Shown here: one piece after another, positions 37,809 to 49,504 of the stretch | How the letters are laid out: every line of letters starts with the position of its first letter | Position numbering within the stretch: position 1 is the first letter of the stretch | DNA from: Tribonema minus | Lineage: Eukaryota; Sar; Xanthophyceae; Tribonematales; Tribonemataceae | Length of the DNA stretch: 64,000 nt | Reading direction: 5' to 3' | NCBI GenBank assembly: GCA_017506865.1 | Contig: JAFCMP010000021.1 | Span: 62,001-126,000, forward strand | The notes under the pieces: model-generated | Database searches by the model: none | Seen by the model: the letters and a program-made list of their open reading frames with translations, nothing else | What the model was told of the DNA's origin: nothing | Position numbers and translations under genes: made by a program

Positions 37809-40800
37809 GAGGGTCAGAAACACAGTAGGGGAGCCTTGAAACCTCTGATAGTCACCACTCAACCTACCGGTATATGATGCTAGTTAGGGGAAATACGAGA
37901 AACTGCTAAGGGTCGTACCTGTCCGATTTTGGGTCAGCCGCTCTGAAAAGTATTTCTGGCAGTACCGGATTGCAAAGTACAGACTATTGAAGTAAGAAGT
38001 AAACTTCAAATTCTACTAATTTTCAAGATACATACCATTTAGGGTCAGTAAACATGTAGGGGAGCCTTGAACCTCCGATAGTCACCACTCACCCTACCGG
38101 TACATGATGCTACATAATATTTGCGCTGTAAGGGTCGTACTTTTTATTGATTCTCGCTCAGGGCGCGAAAAAGCCCAGAGGGTCGTACCTGTCCGATTTT
38201 GGGTCAGCCTCTCTGAAAAGTATTTCTGGCAGTACCGGATTGCAAAGTTCAGACTGTTGAACTAAGAAGTAAACTTCAAATTATACTTTTTTCAAGATAC
38301 ATACCTTTTAGGGTCAGTAACCATGTAGGGGAGCCTTGAACCTCCGATAGTCACCACTCGCCCTACCGGTACATGATGCTACAAAATATTTGCGTGATTT
38401 ACGAAAATCTGCTAAGGGTCGTACCTGTCCGATTTTGGGTCAGCCTCTCTGAAAAGTATTTCTGGCAGTACCGGATTGCAAAGTACAGACTGTTGAAGTA
38501 AGAAGTAAACTTCAAATTATACTAATTTTCAAGATACATACCATTTAGGGTCAGTAACCATGTAGGGGAGCCTTGAACCTCCGATAGTCACCACTCACCC
38601 TACCGGTATATGATGCTACATAATATTTGCGTGATTTACGAAAATCTGCTAAGGGTCGTACCTGGCCGATTTTGGGTCAGCCTCTCTGAAAAGTATTTCT
38701 GGCAGTAGCGGATTGCGAAGTACAGACTGTTGAAGTAAGAAGTAAACTTCAAATTATACTAATTTTCAAGATACATACCATTTAGGGTCAGTAACCATGT
38801 AGGGGAGCCTTGAACCTCCGATAGTCACCACTCACCCTACCGGTATATGATGCTACATAATATTTGCGTGATTTACGAAAATCTGCTAAGGCTCGTACCT
38901 GGCCGATTTTGGGTCAGCCTCTCTGAAAAGTATTTCTGGCAGTAGCGGATTGCGAAGTACAGACTGTTGAAGTAAGAAGTAAACTTCAAATTGTGCTATT
39001 TTCAAGATACATACCCTTTAGGGTCAGTAACCATGTAGGGGAGCCTTGAACCTCCGATAGTCACCACTTACCCTGCCGGTACATGCTGCTACATAATATT
39101 TGCGTGATTTACGAAAATCTGCTAAGGGTCGTACCTGTCCGATTTTGGGTCAGCCTCTCTAAAAAGTATTTCTGGCAGTACCGGACTGCAAAGAACAAAC
39201 TGTTGAAGTAAGAAGTAAACTTCAAATTATACTATTTTCAAGATACATACCCTTTAGGGTCAGTAACCATATAGGGGAGCCTTGAACCTCCGATAGTCAC
39301 CACTCACCCTACCGGTACATGATGCTACATAATATTTGCGTGACTTACGAAAAACTGCTAAGGGTCGTACCTGTCCGATTTTGGGTCAGCCTCTCTGAAA
39401 AGTATTTCTGGCAGTACCGGATTGCAAAGTACAGACTGTTGAAGTAAGAAGTAAACTTCAAATCATATTATTTTCAAGATACATACCCTTTAGGGTCAGC
39501 AACCATGTAGGGGAGCCTTGAACCTCCGATAGTCACCACTCGCCCTACCGGTATATGATGCTACATAATATTTGCGTGATTTACGAAAATCTGCTAAGGG
39601 TCGTACCTGGCCGATTTTGGGTCAGCCTCTCTGAAAAGTATTTCTGGCAGTAGCGGATTGCGAAGTACAGACTGTTGAAGTAAGAAGTAAACTTCAAATT
39701 GTGCTATTTTCAAGATACATACCCTTTAGGGTCAGTAACCATGTAGGGGAGCCTTGAACCTCCGATAGTCACCACTTACCCTGCCGGTACATGCTGCTAC
39801 ATAATATTTGCGTGATTTACGAAAATCTGCTAAGGGTCGTACCTGTCCGATTTTGGGTCAGCCTCTCTAAAAAGTATTTCTGGCAGTACCGGACTGCAAA
39901 GAACAAACTGTTGAAGTAAGAAGTAAACTTCAAATTATACTATTTTCAAGATACATACCCTTTAGGGTCAGTAACCATATAGGGGAGCCTTGAACCTCCG
40001 ATAGTCACCACTCACCCTACCGGTACATGATGCTACATAATATTTGCGTGACTTACGAGAAACTGCTAAGGGTCGTACCTGTCCGATTTTGGGTCAGCCT
40101 CTCTGAAAAGTATTTCTGGCAGTACCGGATTGCAAAGTACAGACTGTTGAAGTAAGAAGTAAACTTCAAATCATATTATTTTCAAGATACATACCCTTTA
40201 GGGTCAGCAACCATGTAGGGGAGCCTTGAACCTCCGATAGTCACCACTCGCCCTACCGGTATATGATGCTACATAATATTTGCGTGATTTACGAAAATCT
40301 GCTAAGGGTCGTACCTGGCCGATTTTGGGTCAGCCTCTCTGAAAAGTATTTCTGGCAGTAGCGGATTGCGAAGTACAGACTGTTGAAGTAAGAAGTAAAC
40401 TTCAAATTGTGCTATTTTCAAGATACATACCCTTTAGGGTCAGTAACCATGTAGGGGAGCCTTGAACCTCCGATAGTCACCACTTACCCTGCCGGTACAT
40501 GCTGCTACATAATATTTGCGTGATTTACGAAAATCTGCTAAGGGTCGTACCTGTCCGATTTTGGGTCAGCCTCTCTAAAAAGTATTTCTGGCAGTACCGG
40601 ACTGCAAAGAACAAACTGTTGAAGTAAGAAGTAAACTTCAAATTATACTATTTTCAAGATACATACCCTTTAGGGTCAGTAACCATATAGGGGAGCCTTG
40701 AACCTCCGATAGTCACCACTCACCCTACCGGTACATGATGCTACATAATATTTGCGTGACTTACGAGAAACTGCTAAGGGTCGTACCTGTCCGATTTTGG

Positions 40801-41744
40801 GTCAGCCTCTCTGAAAAGTATTTCTGGCAGTACCGGATTGCAAAGTACAGACTGTTGAAGTAAGAAGTAAACTTCAAATCATATTATTTTCAAGATACAT
40901 ACCCTTTAGGGTCAGCAACCATGTAGGGGAGCCTTGAACCTCCGATAGTCACCACTCACCCTACCGGTACATGATGCTACATAATATTTGCGTGATTTAC
41001 GAAAATCTGCTAAGGGTCGTACCTGTCCGATTTTGGGTCAGCCTCTCTGAAAAGTATTTCTGGCAGTACCGGATAGCAAAGTGCAGACTGTTAAAGTAAG
41101 AAGTAAACTTCAAATTATACTATTTTCAAGATACATACCCTTTAGGGTCAGTAAACATGTAGGGGAGCCTTGAACCTCCGATAGTCACCACTCACCCTAC
41201 CGGTACATGATGCTACATAATATTTGCGTGATTTACGAAAATCTGCTAAGGGTCGTACCTGTCCGATTTTGGGTCAGCCTCTCTGAAAAGTATTTCTGGC
41301 AGTACCGGATTGCAAAGTGCAGACTGTTGAAGTAAGAAGTAAACTCCAAATTATACTATTTTCAAGATACATACCCTTTAGGGTCAGTAACCATGTAGGG
41401 GAGCCTTGAACCTCCGATAGTCACCACTCACCCTACCGGTACATGATGCTACATAATATTTGCGTGATTTACGAAAATCTGCTAAGGGTCGTACCTGTCC
41501 GATTTTGGGTCAGCCTCTCTGAAAAGTATTTATGGCAGTACCGGATTGCAAAGTGCAGACTGTTGAAGTAAGAAGTAAACTTCAAATTATACTATTTCCA
41601 AGATACATACCCTTTAGGGTCAGTAACCATGTAGGGGAGCCTTGAACCTCCGATAGTCACCACTCACCCTACCGGTACATGATGCTACATAATATTTGCG
41701 TGATTTACGAAAATCTGCTAAGGGTCGTACCTGTCCGATTTTGG
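37809..41744. repeat. Satellite array of about 236-bp units, left part
   Basis: About 16 direct units repeat with a period near 236 bp. Each contains GTAGGGGAGCCTTGAACC and CACCCTACCGGTACATG. The GTAGGG and CCCTAC arms can pair, and ACCCTTTAGGGT forms a second small palindrome. From about 38890 to 40960 the units follow a three-unit order that repeats every 708 bp (the variant with CTGCCGGTACATGCTG recurs near 39070, 39780 and 40485). The first unit is degenerate. The array stops mid-unit at 41744, after GTCCGATTTTGG. No gene is supported within it. Confidence 0.93.
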
Positions 41745-42453
41745 CGCTAGCGACGGCGGCGGCGTTGACGGCAGCGGCGGTACCCCCAACGCCAGCGGTA
41801 GCATCGGTGGCGCCGGCGTTGTTGCCAGTCGTGCCGGCGGCACTGGCGGCAGAGGCGGCGCCCTCGACGCCCACCGCGGCACTGGCAGAGGCCACAGCGC
41901 CGGTGCAGCGCGTGATGGTTTCTTGGTCGCCGCTGATGATGGCCTGTGCGGCGGCCGGCACGGACCCCGTGCCAAACGCCGCCATCAGCCGCGGGTGCGC
42001 CACACACATGTTGCTGACCAGATAGCCGTCCACCGTGCCCATGTGCACCGCGACGGACTCGTGCAGCCGGATGCCGACGGCGGGCGGCCATTGCGTGACG
42101 ATCCCATCTTGGCTGACACGGTTCCAAAAGTCTCCGCCAGGTCCAGGCGTGGCTTGCAGCTCTCTACCTAATCCTGCGCCGGCACGTGGCGAACGAATTT
42201 GGCGGGCGCAGGCACCGCGTGCATGACAGTGCCAAAATACGTAATGTACTGCAGGAGTGCTTTGCGATCTGGCTTGGCCCGCGTCTGCACGTCTACTAGT
42301 GGTGGTACGCCCGGGCATCGCGCCTCGCGGCCGCCTCGAGGACCTGCAGCTGACGGCGCAGCGCCAGCACGGCGCGCCACACCTCGTGCGCCAGCCGCAG
42401 TAGCATTGGTATTTTGTGCCGCATAAAATGTACAATGACTTTGACGAACGCAT
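41745..42453 (-). pseudogene. Edge-truncated GC-rich reading frame
   Basis: A minus-strand frame runs from 42453 into the satellite. Its central part (GDFWNRVSQDGIVTQWPP, then HESVAVHMGTVDGYLVSN) looks like real protein, followed by an Ala/Gly/Thr-rich run. A second frame at 42168-42380 has another protein-like piece (LLQYITYFGTVMHAVPAP) directly upstream. An intron or a frameshift may separate them. No family is recognised. The gene is cut at the satellite junction. Confidence 0.3.
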
Positions 42454-42809
42454 TGCTAGCGCTAGCTACCGCTCTCGTTGCCGCGGCCGGCATAGCTTGC
42501 GTCTGCCCGTCGTCCCCGTCGCGCTACCCGCCGAACTTCTTCGACCAGAGCGGCATCGTAGTGTTCGTGGCCAAAAGCAGTTGCGGGCACTGCAAGCGCC
42601 TCATGCCCGTGCTCGCGCAGCTGCGCGCGGATCCGGCACTCAGCGTCACCGTGTACGATGACGACGATGACGACGGCGACGGCTACGGCGAAGGGCTCGG
42701 AGTCGAAGGGTTCCCGACCATCTTCGTCGGAGGGAGGCCGTACGACGGGCCGCGCACGTTCGAGGCAATTCGCGGTGCGGCGCGGCGCGGCGAGGTCCTC
42801 AGCGACTGA
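42435..42809 (+). CDS. PDI-like thioredoxin-fold protein with CGHC active site
   Basis: From ATG 42435 this protein has about 124 residues. The first 20 are hydrophobic (LLALATALVAAAGIA), a signal peptide or anchor. The thioredoxin core follows: VVFVAKSSCGHCKRLMP with a CGHC active site as in protein disulphide isomerases, an acidic loop DDDDDD, then GFPTIFVGG with the cis-proline. It should form or rearrange disulphides in the secretory pathway. It is short for a single thioredoxin domain but has all key parts. A TATA-like ATAAAATG precedes the start. Confidence 0.75.
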   Translation: MTLTNALLALATALVAAAGIACVCPSSPSRYPPNFFDQSGIVVFVAKSSCGHCKRLMPVLAQLRADPALSVTVYDDDDDDGDGYGEGLGVEGFPTIFVGGRPYDGPRTFEAIRGAARRGEVLSD

Positions 42810-43386
42810 CTGATCATAAATTTGTTCAGTCGACCACCGCATCGTCCACGTTACTGTGCGGCTGGCTGGCGCGTGTCCGAGGCAAGACCACCTGGCCGGC
42901 CGCCGTCGCTGCCCAGCGTAGCCAGCCTCTACGACAAGTCAACAACAATTCCAAAGGCGTGGGCGCTGCACGACACGTTGCACGACGCCTCGACATTGCA
43001 GACGCTCAACAGGCCGGGCTCTCAGACGGCTCGCACAGGCTTTAACAAGACTAAAGCCAAAGCCAGGCCAGACACAGCAGACAGTAGCCGGGGTGGTGTG
43101 GTGGCTGCGCGGCGCGAATCAGTTTTGACTTTAACTACAGGCAGCGTCGCAGACATACCTGAATTTACCGCACTGCGCATACTCGAGAGCCCAACCTCCG
43201 ATTTAGCTCTAGGCGCTGTCGCTTCAACTGAGTGTTCAACCAGGCGTCATCTGAGGCCTCCTCGTGCGAACACATTGCAGCAGGTTATAGCGAGCAGGTT
43301 ATAGCGATGATCATCACCACTTCAGAAACAGCTGAGCGGGTACCCCCCCCCCTCCAGCTCGGGCCAGCCACACGAAGATCGGGCGA
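42810..43386. other. Intergenic GC-rich region
   Basis: About 580 bp separate the PDI-like gene from the protease gene. A 160-codon plus-strand frame at 42822 has a composition without clear structure, and I do not support it as a gene. A short duplication (GCAGGTTATAGCGAGCAGG) occurs at about 43278-43305. Promoter elements for the next gene probably lie here. Confidence 0.35.
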
Positions 43387-46300
43387 ATGACGCCTACATG
43401 TGCGGTGAGGGCGGCGGGGCTCGTCTGCCTCGCCTTTTGTTTTGTCACACACGGAGCGCCTACCTCTCCGCCTCCTCTGCTCAAGAAAATCAAAGTGCAG
43501 GGCTCGTGCAAGGAGGGGTGCGAGAAAACTGTACAGCCGACCATTGACAAGTGGCTAGGCACGCCCGCCAGCCTTGACGGTCGCCGTGGAGGCAAGAAGG
43601 TCAAAGGTGAGAGCAGAGAAAGTCACTCTCAGACTTAGTTGTGGTCTGCCTTGATCAAAGAATTTTACCCCGGGCCCAAATTTCCAGGGGGCTTTTTGCT
43701 GCGTCCTGCCAGAGGCTGAGTGCATGAGCCCGAGCAGTGCACCAGAGATGAGGTGTGGCCCGCATAGCCTTGATTGCAGCAGCACGCTGCTGCACTCAAA
43801 ATCTCTGGCTGAGGTGCGCACTTGAAATATGAATGACATTCAATTTGTTTGAATTTGTCAACGAAAATGGAAACTGCCTGTGTAAGACAGATACTTCAGA
43901 GTACGAAAACAACATGCAATAATCTTGACATGCCCCCCCCCCCCTCTCGCCGAGCTCCACGTCGGTGAAACCCTGCCCGACCGGTAGTTGGCGGCGCGCG
44001 CGCGCGGCCCGTTGCCGCAGTTCGCCGAACCGTACTTACCGAGCAATTGGCTTAGCGCGCGCGCAGCCCGCCGCGGCCGCCCGGCCGCCCGCTGGCCTTT
44101 CAGACAGATCAGATGCCGACAACATGCACGTGTACTAAGCTGCCCCTCCCCCCGGGCCCGCCCCCCCCCTCCCCCCCCCCCGCCCCTCGCAGTCAACGTC
44201 GCCGAGCGCGGCTCGCTGAGCTGCGCGGCGTTCGCAGAGGCCGCGTCGCGTGGCGATGACCTGTCGTTCAAGGTCCTTGGCAAGACCGTCAGAGCATACA
44301 AGGACTTCTACACGCCGGCCACTGAAGCGTCTGCACCTGCAGACGGCAATGATGCCGCGCGATCGCCGCCAGGATCGTCGGTCCCGGAGCCCGTGCTGGC
44401 AACGGCTGGGCAGCATGCCTGGTCTGGCAGAGTGAAGAAGACGGACAGTGTCCTCACTATCGTGTGGACGGACGACTGCGACCCCAAGAATTTCCGCATG
44501 TTCATGGCGCTGCCGCCCACCGACGACGACGGCCCATCCGACGCCGCCCCTCGCGGCCTGGTCCGCGCCATTGCGTCCGTGCCGTGCGACGGCGACGACG
44601 CAGATGCCGACTGCACTTGGATGACGGAGGTCGCGTACGACGCGCCGGAGCCTGAAGCGGAGTCAGAGCTACCTGAGCTGCGCAAAGACGATGGCGACGG
44701 CAAGAAGCGCGGCCCGCGCGCCCTCGCGCAGGGGGCTCCTGACTTGGCCATCGCCGCGCCCGGCGCCCAGGGGGGCGACGCGGGCCTGGCGGCCGACATC
44801 GAGCTGCTGACCCAACTACACAGTGGCGACGGCGACGTTCACGACGCCTTCCACCGCGCCGGCGGGCGCATCCTTCAAGAGGAGGGCGCTGTGCTCATGC
44901 CCTCCGGTCGCCGCCTCGACGACGGCACTGACATCCGCGTCCTGATCGTCTACACGGCAGCAGCAGAGGCTGCGTTCACCGATGCAAACGGCGTCTCACA
45001 GATCGGCCAGACCATAGGCGTTCAGGCGAGTATGAACAACCAGGCGCTCGCAAACAGCAATGTGGGTTTCACTTTCACGACGCAGATGATCAGAACTACC
45101 TACACAGAGCCAACCAACGTCGCCGCGGAAGTGCTCTTGAGCACCGTCCTCAATCACGCTGCAGACGTCTTTGGACCTTTTCCCGGACTTGCGGATACTC
45201 GAGACATCTACCGCTTCGACATGGTCCAGATCCTTATCGCGAACGTGGCCGGCGTCACAGGTTGCGGGTATGTGACCCAGCTGTTGTCACAGGCTGCCAT
45301 GATGGCGTTTTTTTGCCTGACTGCACTCCGAGTCGTCTCCCCGCATGCAGCGCGTCCTGCATATGCTCACGACTGGGCACTTGACGATGCGCGGCCGCTG
45401 CCCAGGCCACCGCGCGTCGCCGCCGTGCCCCTGCAGTCACTCCATAACACATCGCCTGGCCATGAGTGTGCACTGTTTGCTCTGACCCAATGTGGTGCCT
45501 GGCGCCGCCGCTGGCTGTCAAGTGCAGGATCGGAAAGCTTGGGCAACCAGACATCGCGAATGCAGCTCACATAGGCTTCAGCGTCGTGCGCACCGGGTGC
45601 TTTGGCAACACAGCCTTGACGTCCGCACATGAGTTTGGCCATAATATGGGTGAGCGGCGACGTCGTGTTTCGCTGCAGCCCTTTGCCTTTCCTTGCTTCC
45701 TTCAGCTTTATGAGCGTGCACGAAGCGTCGGCGCGAAGATGACAGCCACGCATGCGCTCTGTTGAACTAGTGCGTTCTGCAAGTTGCAACTGTGAACACA
45801 CATTGCTTGTATCGCTTAAGTTTTGTGTCATTTAGGCAGTGTCGCCCGACCCTTTTTGCGAGCGCGCCGTCGCAAGCGCCTGTGCTCACTGCATGTGCAG
45901 GCGAGTGTGTGGGCTAGGCGATGGCGGGTGGCACGCGCGCGCGCGCACGCCGCCTTGCCTGCCTGGGCCGTGCGCCAGCGGGGGGCGCGCCCGCGGCCGT
46001 GTCCGCAACACATCTTTGGTGTACTGTACTTGAGTCCGACCTGTCATGGGCCAGCTGCGGTCCAGAGCTCGCCCGCACCCGCATGAAAGACTCTGCTACA
46101 GCGCATATTATACCTGGTATCCAGCGTCACAGGCCGACTGTGCATGCCTGCTGTGACGTAGTACCACCGTCCCTGCAGTTCTCAACAAGCACGTGCGCAC
46201 TGCACCGCTTGTGTGTTCCGCGCGCGCGCACGTCGGCCCTCGGCAGGAGCCCACCACGACAGGGGCACGGTGGGATCGAACACGAGCGAGGCCGGCTGGT

Positions 46301-48120
46301 ACTATGCGTTTGGGTTCAAGACGTGCAACGCGGACCGCTCTCAGCGCCTCGCCTCCGTCATGGCCTACACTCAAGGCTGCGACTTCAGGACCCGCGTTCC
46401 CTTCTTCTCATCCCCTGGGACATTCGTCGCGGGAGTCCAGCTCGGCTCCAACAACGACGACAACACCCGCCTTCTACGTGAGAACCGCGTGGCCGTCGCC
46501 AACTGGCGCATCAGCGCTCTGTCAGGTGCGCCGTCGAGTGTCCGGGTTGGGGCTGGTTAGGGTTGAGGTTGGGGTTGGGTTAGGGTTGGAGTTAGGGTTA
46601 GAGCTAGGGGTCAGGGTTAAGTTAAGCACAGCGCGCGCGGCACGACATCGCACATGATGCAGCTCGCGCCGCACGTTGTTGAAAGTTGCGCCACTGTTTG
46701 CCACATGGTCACGCGCCACAGCACAGCCACCAGACCCCTTCCCCCCCCCCCTCCCCCCTATCAACCCTAACCCTAACTTTGATTCACCCTGATGTCGCCA
46801 CCTCCTCCTGCCGCACCCGCCCAACGCAGCCGGCGACGTGATAGACTTCGGCCCGTACATGACGGCCATGCACATCAAGTCCATGGTCTGCCCTCCCAGC
46901 ATGCGCATCACCGGCGTGACGCTGCGCAGCGAGTTCTGGCTCATTGCGACCCAGTCCATCACGTGCACGAACGTGTCGACGGGCGCGACCGCCACGCTGG
47001 CGTTCGCCGTCGGCGGCACCACCGGCGGCGCTGTCACCACCGCCTCGTCCTCGCAAGGCTTCAGGGGCATGGTCGTCGGCAACAACAACTACTCCGTCTC
47101 CCAGCTGCGCTTCATCAACGCAGGCGGCATCGCGTCCGCCGTCTTTGGCACAGCCGGCGTGTCCTGGCCGGGCGGCAGTTGCCCAAGCAATGGCGTCATG
47201 ATTGGCCTCCGCGCATCCCCATCGTACAGCGGCACCTGGGTGGACGGCATCGGGCTCATCTGCGGCGCAGGTGAGCCCCACACGCTCATGACCGCCGCCA
47301 CAGCTCCCTCCCACACACTTCACATACTACAGCATTCAGCAACGCTTGAATAGAAGGGCACGCAGAGCTTGCGGCTTGGCATCGCAAAACATTGTTGAAG
47401 TCGGTGCCGCTCACTCCACCGTCGCCCCCGCACTCACGCCGGCACTGTCCACTGCAGTGATCACGCCGGCGCACTCCACTGCCGTGATGTCCTGCCTAGC
47501 TGCGCTGCAAAGGTCCTGCGGTGCTCCAGGGCCGTGAAAACGAACGAGTGTGCACCGCCTGTACCAGCATCGTGCGCCGACATTCATTCCTGAGCGCACG
47601 CTTCTCGAGCATGAGATGCTGACCCTGCCCCCTCCCCCCCCCCCCCCTATGCGCCGCCACCCCGCGCGCAGTGCAGGACATGGGACCGGACAGGGCGCCC
47701 TCTGCCTCCAAAACGGTCATGTGCCCCCCCAGCACGTTTGTCACGAGTGTCACGGTGCGCAGCGGGACCCTCGTCGACCGGGTGGACTCCATTGGCTGTG
47801 GCACGCCATTCAACAAAGGCGTCGCGTACTCCGTGGGCGTCGGCGGCACCGGCGGCGTCGCGCGCACCACAAGCAGGGACAGCGGCTTCAGCGGGATTGA
47901 GTCTGGCACGAGCAACGGCGTCGTCTCGCGCGTGCGCATTCGCTTCTTTGACGGCGGCGCCTTCTCCGGCACCACGCACGGCACCCTCGGCACCGGGACG
48001 GCGGTGCTCCGGAGCTGCCCCACGGGCTTTAAGATCACCGGCATTCGCGCATCCGCAAATGCGGCCGGGACGTTCACGGACGGCCTCGGCTTTGTCTGCG
48101 GCAGGCCGATTGTCCTGTAA
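43387..48120 (+). CDS. Secreted metzincin (M12-type) metalloprotease with jacalin-like tail, six exons
   Basis: Six GT-AG exons fit one phase: 43387-43606, 44193-45267, 45528-45649, 46247-46525, 46830-47270 and 47672-48120. Together they give 861 codons and a stop. Exon 1 encodes a signal peptide. Exon 2 carries a propeptide-like acidic region and the start of the catalytic domain (IRVLIVYTAAAE). Joining exons 3 and 4 gives HEFGHNMGAHHD, the full zinc motif HExxHxxGxxHD of metzincins, followed by SVMAYTQGCDFR, the Met-turn region. Exons 5 and 6 each encode one copy of a repeated beta domain (CPPS..ITGV, VGGTTGG, DGIGLICG), which resembles jacalin-type lectin folds. Similar secreted proteases remodel extracellular matrix in algae. 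This is host-type gene structure. Exon bounds are my reading. Confidence 0.82.
46545..46622. repeat. Degenerate telomere-like repeats in intron 4
   Basis: The intron after 46525 contains a run of variants of GGGTTA (GGTTAGGGTTGAGG, GGGTTAGGGTTGGAG). The complementary form CCCTAACCCTAAC appears near 46765 in the same intron. The two blocks face each other and could pair. Confidence 0.75.
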
Positions 48121-49504
48121 CGGGCGCGGCGCGCTGACGCTGGCCACACGCTCCTGGCCTGAATAATTTACACGTGATCGCGCAGCGTTAGCGGCGCGCT
48201 GCGCGGCACGGCCAGCGGTGAGTTGCATGGTCGTCGGCGGTCAGGTGACAGCAGCATACGAAGAAAGTGGCAAATCACTCATGGTGCCATGTCTAAACCT
48301 CAAGGTTTTCTTTTCTGCTGTTGTTAAGCGCAGCGCAGCCATGGCGGACGGCAAGTGTTTTCTGACGGAGCTGGAGTGGACGCAGAGGCAGGACGGTGGT
48401 GGGTGCCTACGCCCATTGTGTACAACAAGCTGAATGCGTGTCTGGCAGACCCTGATGCGCCGTGCCCGTGGCCGGCGCGCAATTAGCAGGACTTCAACTA
48501 CCACACGCGCGCGGAGGCCAAGGCGGCGGACTGCCGCTTTGATGGTGACGCCATGTGCTGGTGCCTGCCCGAGTAGCAACACAGCCACAATACACTTCCC
48601 TCCAGAGTCACAATCTTGTCGATTTGGCACCCACTGCCCGCACATGCAAACTGCGATGCCACGCCATGTAACGCCGAGGTCATGCAGCAAAAATCTGGGC
48701 GAGTTTATGCGATGTTGCTGCAAGTTTATGCCACGCGAATTACACCGCCGGTGAGTTTTGGCTAACCCTACCCTCGGCAAGATTACAATGATCCAGCGAA
48801 GTTTGGGCTCGCGTTGCACGCACTGCGCACAATACGCGCCATTCGCATGCGCGCCGTCACACGGGCTGCTGTGCCTTGCGCGCACCGCCCCATGCGCCAC
48901 CTACGCGCCCCTCATCTGGGCACTGCTGTGCTCGGCGGCACTGGCGCCGTGCGTGGACTGTGTGCGGATTGAGGACGGCGGCAGAGACGCGGTGTACTGC
49001 TGGAGGTTGGCACGCCGTGCCTGCCTCGCACGGCGACTGCCTGGACACAGCAGCGCTACCAGGGACGGCGTGAAGCTGGTTTGCAAGCGCCGAGCCCCGT
49101 GGTCGTGTGTGCGTGGGTGCGGTGCTGACGGTGACATCTCTTCAGCGCGGCTCGCCAGGTGGGCGCGCACGTGGAGTTGCATGTGCGCTGGTGGATGGGC
49201 GCGGCGGCGCTCAGAACACGTGCACTGCGTGGCATGAGGTGTGTGCATGCAGTGCTGCTTGCAGTGCACTGTTGACAGTGCCGGCGTAGTCAACACATGC
49301 TGGTCACGCCCATCTGCGGCACCTGCGAACAACCGCCTGGCGCTGCCATCACGGCCGGCGCCCGCACAGGGCCGCGCATGCATCCGCGCTGCTAGCAATG
49401 CGCAGCTCTTCGGCCTATTGCCATCGCCATGTGCGCAGCGGGATCATCATTATAAAGTTAGGCAGCCGCGAGGGCGCCACAATGATGAACGTTGCCGGAA
49501 TGAT
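48121..49504. other. GC-rich gap with no confident gene
   Basis: About 1.4 kb between the protease and the Fanzor gene hold several overlapping frames in all phases, as expected in GC-rich DNA. The only stretch with protein-like sequence is 48341-48575, listed separately. I see no RNA gene. Confidence 0.35.
48341..48575 (+). pseudogene. Possible decayed small Cys-containing frame
   Basis: A start at 48341 (MADGKCFLTELEW) shifts frame near 48398 into VYNKLNACLADPDAPC, meets an in-frame TAG, then continues DFNYHTRAEAKAADCRF and CWCLPE. The pieces look related in composition. It may be a degraded gene or exons of an unseen one. Confidence 0.25.

Noticed and set aside
37809-41744. Could the repeats be a CRISPR array
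   Set aside because: The unit is about 236 bp and repeats head to tail as a whole, with no short repeat/unique spacer pattern and no cas genes.
43988-44192. N-terminal extension of the protease frame from ATG 43988
   Set aside because: It is Arg/Ala/Pro-rich and crosses a long C tract that ends in a good 3' splice site at 44192; the phase-matched exon 1 with a signal peptide explains the start better.
46545-46790. True telomere end
   Set aside because: The TTAGGG-like units are degenerate, internal and flanked by exons of one gene.
48241-48900. 219-codon minus-strand frame
   Set aside because: It has no recognisable domain and lies in GC-rich DNA where long chance frames are common.
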